A DNA stretch of 64,000 nt from Micromonospora saelicesensis (GTDB lineage Bacteria; Actinomycetota; Actinomycetes; Mycobacteriales; Micromonosporaceae), in NCBI RefSeq assembly GCF_900091575.1, contig NZ_FMCR01000005.1:1-64000 (forward strand), written 5' to 3'. Of this stretch, positions 55,647 to 64,000 are shown piece after piece. A model generated the notes under the pieces. The model searched no databases. It was given only the letters and a program-made list of their open reading frames with translations, and had not been told where the DNA came from. The position numbers and the translations under genes are program-made. How positions within the stretch are numbered: position 1 is the stretch's first letter; each line of letters begins with the position of its first letter.

Positions 55647-56238
55647 CCGGCCGGCGGGAGCGACGCCACTGCCCACCGCGATCAAGATCCTGGTCGCGGG
55701 CGGCTTCGGCGTGGGCAAGACGACCATGGTTGGCGCGGTCAGCGAAACCCGGCCGTTGCGCACCGAGGAGGTGCTGACGGAGACGGGGGTCGGCATCGAC
55801 GACCTCTCCGGGGTGGAGGGCAAGACCACCACCACCGTGGCCATGGACTTCGGCCGGATCACCATCAGCGACGACCTGGTGCTGTACCTGTTCGGTACGC
55901 CGGGGCAGGACCGGTTCTGGTTCGTCTGGGACGAGTTGGCGTTGGGGGCGATCGGCGCGGTGGTGCTGGCCGACACCCGCCGGCTCGCCGACTGCTTCCC
56001 CTCGATCGACTACTTCGAGGGTCGGGGCACGCCCTTCGTGGTGGCGGTGAACTGCTTCCAGGACGCCCGGCAGTACCGGCTCGACGAGGTGCAGGCCGCG
56101 CTGAACCTGGACCCTGGTGTGCCGGTGCTGCTCTGCGACGCCCGGCAGCGTGAGTCCAGCAAGGAAGTGCTCGTCACGCTGATGGAGCACGCCATGAAGA
56201 CCCGCGAGGCCCGTCGCCGCGCTGCCAGCGGAGACTGA
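55627..56238 (+). CDS. cvnD: Small Ras-like GTPase CvnD
   Basis: A 203-residue ATP/GTP-binding protein of the conservon. G1 'AGGFGVGKTT', G3-like 'LFGTPGQDRFWF' and a G4-position 'VNCFQDA' (in place of NKxD) are visible, and 'TVAMDFGRI' is the strand before G3. It is expected to be the switch regulated by CvnA/B/C. ATG 55627 overlaps cvnC by 20 nt, so translation is coupled. Confidence 0.93.
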   Translation: MDYGHSDRPAGATPLPTAIKILVAGGFGVGKTTMVGAVSETRPLRTEEVLTETGVGIDDLSGVEGKTTTTVAMDFGRITISDDLVLYLFGTPGQDRFWFVWDELALGAIGAVVLADTRRLADCFPSIDYFEGRGTPFVVAVNCFQDARQYRLDEVQAALNLDPGVPVLLCDARQRESSKEVLVTLMEHAMKTREARRRAASGD

Positions 56239-56259
56239 CCGAAGTTTTTCGGGGGAGGG

Positions 56260-56286
56260 TGTCCGGAACACCGCGGGCCGATCGTC
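56260..56286 (+). promoter_or_regulatory. Candidate ECF42-type promoter before the DGPF gene
   Basis: TGTCCG (56260-56265), 17 bp, CGTC (56283-56286), 38 bp upstream of 56324. The pattern resembles the TGTCGA/CGTC-like promoters reported for ECF42 sigma factors, and an ECF42 gene is next in line, so autoregulation is plausible. Confidence 0.45.
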
Positions 56287-56323
56287 ATGCTGGCGACACC
56301 CCGAGAAACCAGGGAGCGACCAG

Positions 56324-56659
56324 ATGAAGTACATGATGTTCGTTTGCAGCGACACCCAGCCGGACACCGACCCCACCGAGCTACCCGACATCGAGAAGTG
56401 GGTGGCGGAGAACGACTCTCGGGGCCGCCGCCTGACCGGCAACGTCTTCGCGTCGCCCAGCGCGGCCACCACCGTCCGTGTTCGCGACGGTGAGCTGCTC
56501 GTGTCCGAGGGGCCGTTCGCGGAGACCGCCGAGGTGATCGTGGGCTTCGACCTGCTCGACTGCGCCGACCTGGACGAGGCGATCGAGGTGGCCCGCACCC
56601 ACCCGATGGCCCGCAACGGGCGACTGGAACTGCGTCCGTTCGCGGACCTGTCCGACTGA
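56324..56659 (+). CDS. DGPF/YCII-related protein
   Basis: A 111-residue ferredoxin-like YCII/DGPF protein: 'MKYMMFVCSDTQPD' at the start, 'GELLVSEGPFAETAEVIVGFDLLDCADLDEAIEVARTHP' in the middle, with 'EGPFAE' at the DGPF position. Such genes are almost always next to ECF42 sigma factors, as here. Start is ATG 56324. The molecular function is unknown. Confidence 0.9.
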   Translation: MKYMMFVCSDTQPDTDPTELPDIEKWVAENDSRGRRLTGNVFASPSAATTVRVRDGELLVSEGPFAETAEVIVGFDLLDCADLDEAIEVARTHPMARNGRLELRPFADLSD

Positions 56660-56664
56660 CGAGG

Positions 56665-57924
56665 TTGTCCACCTCGCAGCGCCGGTCGGTGCGCAACCCG
56701 GCACCGGCCGGCGCGGCGGCGGCGGAGGCCGTCGCGGAAGCCAGCCTCGAGGCGTACCCCCGGATCGTCGCGACCCTGATCCGGGTGACCGGGGACTGGG
56801 CGTTGGCCGAGGACTGCGCTCAGGAGTCGTTGACCGTCGCGCTGGAGCGTTGGCCCACCGACGGTGTGCCGGCCAACCCGGGCGGCTGGCTCATGACGGT
56901 GGCGCGCAACCGGGCGATCGACGTGCTGCGCCGGGCCACAGTGGAGCGGCGCAAGCTGCACGACCTGGCGTTGCTCACGCCAGACGAGGCGCAGCCCGAG
57001 CCCGAGGCGGGGCAGGACGTGGTGGACGACCGGCTGCGTCTCATCTTCACCTGCTGCCATCCGGCGCTCGCGATCGAGGCCCGGGTGGCGTTGACGCTGC
57101 GAACGGTCTGCGGCGTGCCCACCGCCGACATCGCGCGCCTGCTGCTGGTCAGCGAGTCGACGATGACCCGCCGGTTGACCCGGGCGCGCACCCGCATCGC
57201 CCAGGCCGGCATCCCGTACCGGGTGCCGAGCGGGCCGGCGCTGACCGAGCGGCTGCCCGGCGTCCTCGCCGTGCTGTACCTGCTGTTCACCCGGGGCTAC
57301 GTCGCCGACGGCGAACCGGCCTTCGCCGACGAGGCGGTCCGGCTGGCCCGGCTGCTCGACCGGCTGATGCCCGACCAGTCCGAGGTCGCCGCGTTACTGG
57401 CGCTGTGCCTGTTCCAACACTCCCGTCGGGACGCCCGCCGCGACGCTGCCGGCAACCTGCTCACCCTGGAGCGGCAGGACCGTGACCGGTGGGACCGCGC
57501 CGCCATCGCCGAGGGCCTGGCCGCCCTCGATCGGGTACGCCACGACGGGCCGTACGCGTGGCAGGCCCGGATCGCCGCCTGCCACGCCACCGCCGCCTCG
57601 GCCGACGAGACCGACTGGCCGACGATCGCGCGAGCCTACGACGCGCTCGCCGACCTCCGCCCCTCACCGGTGATCGCGCTCAACCGTGCGGTCGCACACG
57701 GGTACGCGTACGGGCCGGCCGCCGGGTTGGTAGTGCTCGACGCGGCGCGCGCCGGGGGCGGCCTGGATGGCTATCCGCTCGCCGTGGCGGTGCAGGCCGA
57801 TCTGGTGGCCCGGCAGGGCGACCGCCTGCGTGCGGAAGGGCTGTTCCGGGAGGCGGCGGCAGCGGTGGGCTCAACCGCCGAGCGCCGTGCGCTGCTCGAC
57901 CGGGCCGACGAACTCGCCCGGTAG
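56665..57924 (+). CDS. ECF42-type RNA polymerase sigma factor
   Basis: A 419-residue sigma factor. Region 2 is 'ALAEDCAQESLTVALERWPTDGVPANPGGWLMTVARNRAIDVLRR', and region 4 is 'VCGVPTADIARLLLVSESTMTRRLTRARTRI'. A long C-terminal extension of about 220 residues has TPR-like helices ('RVRHDGPYAWQARIAACHA' and 'PVIALNRAVAHGYAYGPAAGLVVLD'), the hallmark of ECF42. No anti-sigma factor is adjacent. The start is uncertain: TTG 56665, 5 bp after the DGPF stop, or GTG 56689. It probably directs transcription of the DGPF gene and itself. Confidence 0.9.
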   Translation: MSTSQRRSVRNPAPAGAAAAEAVAEASLEAYPRIVATLIRVTGDWALAEDCAQESLTVALERWPTDGVPANPGGWLMTVARNRAIDVLRRATVERRKLHDLALLTPDEAQPEPEAGQDVVDDRLRLIFTCCHPALAIEARVALTLRTVCGVPTADIARLLLVSESTMTRRLTRARTRIAQAGIPYRVPSGPALTERLPGVLAVLYLLFTRGYVADGEPAFADEAVRLARLLDRLMPDQSEVAALLALCLFQHSRRDARRDAAGNLLTLERQDRDRWDRAAIAEGLAALDRVRHDGPYAWQARIAACHATAASADETDWPTIARAYDALADLRPSPVIALNRAVAHGYAYGPAAGLVVLDAARAGGGLDGYPLAVAVQADLVARQGDRLRAEGLFREAAAAVGSTAERRALLDRADELAR

Positions 57925-57936
57925 GGCAGTGGGGGG

Positions 57937-58125
57937 TCAGCCGCGCTTGGCCAACACCAGGAACCGGGCCCAGGCCGCCGGGTCGAAGGCGAGCGCCGGA
58001 CCGGCCGGGTCCTTCGAGTCACGTACGCCGATGACGCCCGCGAGGTTGTCGGCCACCTCGACGCAGTCGCCGCCGTTGTTGCCACTCTTGCTGCTCTTGC
58101 GCCACCGAGCGCCGGTCAGGTCCAT
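57937..58125 (-). CDS. DUF397 domain protein, 62 aa
   Basis: A 62-residue DUF397 protein with 'ARWRKSSKSGNNGGDCVEVA' and 'VIGVRDSKDPAGPALAFDPAAWARFL', a full-length typical member. ATG 58125 lies inside the end of the XRE regulator gene (10-nt overlap). DUF397/XRE pairs are abundant in sporulating actinomycetes (WhiJ-like systems), where the small protein is thought to modulate the regulator. Convergent with the ECF42 gene, 12 bp between stops. Confidence 0.93.
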   Translation of the reverse strand: MDLTGARWRKSSKSGNNGGDCVEVADNLAGVIGVRDSKDPAGPALAFDPAAWARFLVLAKRG

Positions 58126-58883
58126 GATGCCGCCGCTTCCCTGATGAGATTGAGGGACTGCGCGCGCGACAGGGCGCCGTCGCGAATGCGTTCCCACCGT
58201 CGGTCGAATGTAGCAACGTCGGCTACCTTGTCGATGAGCTGTGCTTGGGCCTGGCTGTCGACGTGCGCGACCCGCGCTCCGTCCGGCATCTCGGCCACTG
58301 TGAACGGGCCACCGAGGCCCGGATACATGCCGACGTCGGCGGGCACGACGAACAGCGACACGTTCGGCAGCGCGGCCTGCTCGGCCAGCCGCTCGCACTG
58401 CTCCCGCATCATGGCCCGGTCGCCGCCGAGGGTGCGCCGCAGGACTCCCTCGTCGAGGACCGCGACGAGCAGCGGCGGGCGTTCCCGGCGCAGGATTGCC
58501 TGCCGGCTCAGCCGCGCCTCGGCGAGGTCGTCGGCCTCGGCCGGTGTCAGCGCCTCACCGACCAGTGTCGCCAGCGCGTACGCCTTGGTCTGAAGGAGGC
58601 CCGGTATCCACGCGAGCTGAAACGACCGCAGCGACAGTGCCTCGCGCTCGATCTCGGCCCAGGGCCGGAACCAGGCCGGCGTCCGGCGCTTCAGCGCGTC
58701 CGGCCACAGCTCATCGACGTTCCGGCCGAGCAGCTCGGCGACCCGCGCGCGATGACGAGTCTGCGGAATTCGTCCCGTGCTCGCCCACTTGGCGGCCGTC
58801 TTCGGATCGACACCAATCTGAGCAGCGAGACTGTCCGCCGTGTGGCCCCTCTCGGCCATCGCCGCCTGTACGGCTCGATTCAT
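58116..58883 (-). CDS. XRE-family regulator with DUF5753-type domain
   Basis: A 255-residue protein: an N-terminal HTH ('ADSLAAQIGVDPKTAAKWASTGRIPQTRHRARVAELL', about residues 16-52), then the DUF5753-like ligand-binding region. The latter includes 'LRSFQLAWIPGLLQTKAYA', 'ARLSRQAILRRERPPLLVAVLDEGVLRR' and 'VSLFVVPADVGMYPGLGGPFTVAEM'. The ATG is at 58883 with GGAGGGG just upstream. It is paired with the DUF397 gene downstream. Confidence 0.92.
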   Translation of the reverse strand: MNRAVQAAMAERGHTADSLAAQIGVDPKTAAKWASTGRIPQTRHRARVAELLGRNVDELWPDALKRRTPAWFRPWAEIEREALSLRSFQLAWIPGLLQTKAYALATLVGEALTPAEADDLAEARLSRQAILRRERPPLLVAVLDEGVLRRTLGGDRAMMREQCERLAEQAALPNVSLFVVPADVGMYPGLGGPFTVAEMPDGARVAHVDSQAQAQLIDKVADVATFDRRWERIRDGALSRAQSLNLIREAAASWT

Positions 58884-58997
58884 CTCCAGCCCCTCCAGAA
58901 CGTTCCAGACGTCGGAAGGAAATACTTCTACGCGGTGTGATCGTTTGGCAACCCTCGGCAGGGTGCTGTGTAGACAGCATCGACGAGGGAGCACCGG

Positions 58998-59440
58998 ATG
59001 GCCGAGGACAGGTCCTGCAACCGCCCACACCGGCCGGGCAATCGACCGGGCCAGCCGGCCTCGCTCCGCGCGAACGTCACCGGCCCGACCGGGCCACGAC
59101 ACCCTCCGTACCGTGGTCCCGGTCGCGCGGAGAACGTCGTACCCGAATCACGCTGGCGGTCCCGGTGCGTCCCGCCGGTCGCGCACACCGCCGACGGCCC
59201 GCTGTGGACGTGCGACGCCTGCGGTCAGGACTGCCCTGCCCGGCGCTGCGAGCGACCCCGACGGACGCTGCCCGTCGCGCGACCCTGATCCCCGAGTTCT
59301 CCCGGATCACCCGCCGGGCGATCCGCGACCTGCGCGGCCAGCCGGGCGGCCCCGATCCGGTCGCGATCGTCCGCCGCTTCCTCTGGTTCCTACCGCTCAC
59401 CGACGAGGAGGCCCGAGCGGTCGCGCTGCGGCTGCGCTGA
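58998..59440 (+). pseudogene. Small Micromonosporaceae-type protein gene split by a 1-nt frameshift
   Basis: From ATG 58998 (GAGGGAG upstream) the frame reads through 'PLWTCDACGQD' but then turns Arg-rich and stops at 59288. The next frame continues with 'PCPALRATPTDAARRATLIPEFSRITRRAIRDL' and a well-formed end, 'RRFLWFLPLTDEEARAVALRLR', stopping at 59440. One extra G at about 59233 would give 'CGQDWPCPAL', restoring a single frame with a CxxC-WPC zinc-ribbon-like start. It is either a recent frameshift or a sequencing error in a G/C run. Function unknown; placed divergently from the XRE gene. Confidence 0.55.
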
Positions 59441-59497
59441 GCGCTCACCCCTGTCCCGCACCCCTGCCGGCGCAGCGGCTATCGATATGGTGGCCGC

Positions 59498-59971
59498 ATG
59501 GCGTTGCCGTTCGTCGTTGCCCTGCGCGGTTATGACATGCGTCAGGTCGAGACTCTCTTCGCCGAGGTCGATGGGGCTCTGGTCGCCGAAAGCGCTGCGT
59601 CACGGGCTGCCGCGCGAGACGCGCTTCGGGCGACCACCCTGCGGCGGCGGATACGGGGTTACGCTCCCCGGGACGTGGATGCGGCGATAGCCCAACGGCT
59701 GGCTGCACTCGCGCTCCCGGCACCCCGGAGCGGCGCGGTACGACCACCTGCCATCACGCCGTTGTCGTTCGTGGTGACTCTGCGCGGTTACGACATGCGT
59801 CAGGTCGAAAGTCTCTTCGCCGAGGTCGATGGGGCTCTGGCTACTGACAGCGCTGTGTCACGGGCTGCCGCGCGAGACGCGCTGCGGGCGGTCAGCCTGC
59901 GACGACGGTTACGTGGCTACGAAGTCCAGCAGGTAGATGCGGCGATAGGCGAGCGACTCCGGGCGCTCTGA
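59498..59971 (+). CDS. DivIVA-domain-like protein made of two tandem copies
   Basis: A 157-residue protein. Each half contains a DivIVA-like unit beginning 'LRGYDMRQVE' and a second motif, 'RRIRGYAPRDVDAAIAQRL' or 'RRLRGYEVQQVDAAIGERL'. The halves (about residues 5-70 and 91-156) are nearly identical, including a shared 'LFAEVDGAL'. There is no long coiled coil, so it is not a full DivIVA/Wag31; such short proteins may bind membranes or DivIVA, but this is not established. The start is ATG 59498. Confidence 0.82.
   Translation: MALPFVVALRGYDMRQVETLFAEVDGALVAESAASRAAARDALRATTLRRRIRGYAPRDVDAAIAQRLAALALPAPRSGAVRPPAITPLSFVVTLRGYDMRQVESLFAEVDGALATDSAVSRAAARDALRAVSLRRRLRGYEVQQVDAAIGERLRAL
59514..59960 (+). 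repeat. Internal gene duplication in the DivIVA-like gene
   Basis: Bases from about 59522 to 59583 recur at about 59780 to 59841 with only a few differences. Similarity continues more weakly through both halves (about 59514-59702 and 59772-59960). The high nucleotide identity, including silent positions, points to recent duplication or gene conversion. Confidence 0.8.
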
Positions 59972-59999
59972 CCGCAAGCCCTCTTCGGTGGACGGCGAA

Positions 60000-60027
60000 G
60001 GCCGCCCCCGCCGAAGCGGGAGCGGCC
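60000..60027. terminator. Hairpin between the DivIVA-like gene and acn
   Basis: A 12-position stem with one internal mismatch (60000-60011 with 60016-60027) and a CGAA loop lies between the convergent stops at 59971 and 60047. Confidence 0.6.
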
Positions 60028-60046
60028 CTCGACCAGCCGTACGCGA

Positions 60047-62884
<2,838 letters not shown>

Positions 62885-62965
62885 GTCGTACTCCTTCACA
62901 CCAGCGACCGTGAGTAGTCCTGAGCAGTCTGTCGCACCGGTCGGGGTGCCGCCGAGGTTAGGTGA

Positions 62966-63012
62966 CACTTACCGCCCGATTCCGCTTCCAACAAAACCGT
63001 ACGTCCGTCTTG
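62966..63012 (-). promoter_or_regulatory. acn promoter with AcnR operator
   Basis: On the minus strand: TTGTTG (62994-62989), 17 bp, TAAGTG (62971-62966), about 80 bp before the GTG. The operator AAAACCGTACGTCCGTCTTG (plus strand, 62993-63012) overlaps the -35 by 2 nt. It matches the acnR-promoter operator at 17 of 20 positions in the same orientation and nearly the same position relative to the -35. Confidence 0.8.
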
Positions 63013-63112
63013 CTATCTACGCAACCTGGCGTCACGGGTCGGGTGACCCACGACCGCGCCGCGCCGTCGGCTCGGCGGGGTAGGGTCGGGGCCGATTCGG
63101 AAGGGGTGCCGA

Positions 63113-63874
63113 GTGATCGACGTTCAGCACTGGCTCTCGGCGCTGCCTCCGGGCGTGGTCTACCTGCTCGTCGCCGGCGTGATCGGCGTGGAGAGCATGG
63201 GCGTCCCGCTGCCCGGCGAGATCGTCCTGGTCAGCTCCGCCCTGCTCGCCGCCACCGGAGTGGTGGAGCCGGAGTGGGTGGCCAGCGCTGCGGCGTTCGG
63301 CGCCATCGTCGGCGACTCCGTCGGGTACGCCGTCGGCCGACGCGGCGGTCGCCCGCTGCTCGCCCGGCTGGGCAGACGGTTCCCCAAGCACCTGGGCCCG
63401 GCGCAGCTCGCCCGTGCCGAACAGAGCTTCGCGCGGCACGGAGTCTGGGCGGTCTTCTTCGGTCGGTTCGTGGCACTGCTGCGGATCCTGGCCGGGCCGC
63501 TCGCCGGGGCGCTGCACGTGCCGTACCGCCGCTTCCTGGTGGCGAACGCGGCCGGCGGGTTGGTCTGGGCCTTCGGCACGACATACCTGCTCTACTCCGT
63601 TGGCCGGGCGGCCGAACACTGGCTGAAGGACATCTCCTGGGCCGGGCTGGTCCTCGCGGTGCTCGCCGGGCTCGGCAGCACCTGGTGGCTGCGCCGCCGC
63701 GCGCACCGCGTCGCGTCGGCCGACGGCGCTGCCGACATGACGGCGGCCGAGGTGCCTTCCGGCGGTCAGTCTGCCGGGGCGGCTTCGGTCGGTCAGTCTG
63801 CTGCGGCGCCTTCCGGCGGTCAGGCGGCTGTGGTGGCCCCCGGCGTTGAGCCGACCCGCGCGGGCGAGCACTGA
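63113..63874 (+). CDS. DedA-family membrane protein
   Basis: A 253-residue DedA/VTT-domain protein with about five hydrophobic segments. 'ESMGVPLPGEIVLVSSALLA', 'GDSVGYAVGRRGGRPLL' and 'FFGRFVALLRILAGPLAGALHVPYRRFLVANAAGGLVW' are the family signatures, including the acidic and Arg residues needed for function. DedA proteins have been linked to undecaprenyl-phosphate or phospholipid transport and to proton-motive-force maintenance. The last 50 residues are Ala/Gly/Ser-rich with repeated 'SGGQ' or 'SVGQ' units. GTG 63113 with AAGGGG upstream. Confidence 0.9.
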   Translation: MIDVQHWLSALPPGVVYLLVAGVIGVESMGVPLPGEIVLVSSALLAATGVVEPEWVASAAAFGAIVGDSVGYAVGRRGGRPLLARLGRRFPKHLGPAQLARAEQSFARHGVWAVFFGRFVALLRILAGPLAGALHVPYRRFLVANAAGGLVWAFGTTYLLYSVGRAAEHWLKDISWAGLVLAVLAGLGSTWWLRRRAHRVASADGAADMTAAEVPSGGQSAGAASVGQSAAAPSGGQAAVVAPGVEPTRAGEH

Positions 63875-63884
63875 CCTAGGCATG

Positions 63885-63923
63885 CCGAAGGGCCGGGCCC
63901 CGTGGTGGGGTCCGGCCCTTCGG
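63885..63923 (-). terminator. Hairpin terminator, second copy
   Basis: Reverse complement of the hairpin at 441-479, base for base. It lies between the convergent DedA and C39-like stops. Confidence 0.8.
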
Positions 63924-63940
63924 TGTGTGCTGGTGTGGGG

Positions 63941-64000
63941 TCAGCTGGTGGCGTAGCCGCGGGTGGCGATCCAGTCGGCGAGGTGCTCGACGCTGATCTG
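63941..64000 (-). CDS. C39-like peptidase domain protein, last 19 codons (second copy)
   Basis: The visible 3' end encodes the same 19 residues, ending 'GYATS', with identical nucleotides to the gene at the left edge. The remainder lies beyond the window. It is inferred to be a paralogue in inverted orientation; whether the whole gene is identical cannot be seen. Confidence 0.8.
   Translation of the reverse strand, partial: QISVEHLADWIATRGYATS

Larger units (their letters stand above)
63881..64000 (-). repeat. Right arm of window-scale inverted repeat
   Basis: Inverse of 361-483 with a single 3-bp deletion in the spacer between stop codon and hairpin. It continues beyond the window edge. 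Confidence 0.95.

Overview
The window comes from a very GC-rich actinobacterium. Gene content and order (rapZ-yvcK-whiA beside gap-pgk-tpiA-secG, an OpcA/zwf pentose-phosphate operon, RbpA, a roadblock/GTPase conservon, XRE/DUF397 pairs, many GTG starts and 4-nt start/stop overlaps) fit a filamentous, sporulating member of the Micromonosporaceae (Micromonospora-like). Nearly all of it is chromosomal core or lineage-conserved DNA. I see no insertion sequence, prophage, CRISPR array, rRNA or tRNA.

Layout. 0-2.8 kb: end of a C39-like peptidase gene, recQ, and a small unknown gene. 2.9-10.2 kb (+): rapZ, yvcK, whiA, then gap, pgk, tpiA, secG and rbpA. 10.2-18.6 kb (-): operon tkt-tal-pgi-zwf-opcA-pgl. 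18.9-23.2 kb: heme O synthase (ctaB), a small unknown gene, an ATP-grasp ligase, a repeat-rich spacer, and heme A synthase (ctaA). 23.3-30.2 kb (+): iron-sulphur assembly operon sufR-B-D-Rieske-C-S-U-T. 30.3-40.4 kb: mostly single-gene housekeeping and accessory functions, including a LysE exporter, acVLRF1 hydrolase, zinc metallopeptidase, ABC-F protein, CadD-like transporter, HTH protein, enoyl-CoA hydratase and ABC exporter. 40.4-44.0 kb (-): five overlapping genes in which a membrane protein with a Gly/Cys tail (TIGR04222 type), a DUF692 (MNIO) enzyme and a partner protein are followed by an SDR and a Mug glycosylase. 44.1-47.8 kb: an AcnR-like TetR repressor, nitrilase, HAD, RIO kinase and DUF2630. 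48.1-56.2 kb (+): cytochrome P450, class I and class II terpene cyclases, then a full conservon cvnA-B-C-D. 56.3-59.0 kb: a DGPF/ECF42 sigma pair and an XRE/DUF397 pair. 59.0-64 kb: a frameshifted small gene, a duplicated DivIVA-like protein, aconitase, a DedA protein, and a second, inverted copy of the C39-like gene end.

How the parts connect. Glycolysis, the pentose-phosphate pathway, heme A synthesis, Fe-S assembly and aconitase (itself an Fe-S enzyme) lie in one 63-kb stretch. The best regulatory link is a near-identical 20-bp operator at the acnR promoter (44700-44719) and the acn promoter (62993-63012), placed the same way relative to the -35 box, although the two genes are 15 kb apart. 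The best candidate for an undescribed system is the MNIO (DUF692) cassette at 41.7-44.0 kb. Its membrane-anchored neighbour has only three cysteines, all in a terminal Gly-rich tail that could be the enzyme's substrate. Other unusual features are a family of about 75-80-nt extragenic palindromes, two of them followed by CGCGGGG tandem repeats, and inverted near-identical peptidase gene ends bounding the whole window.
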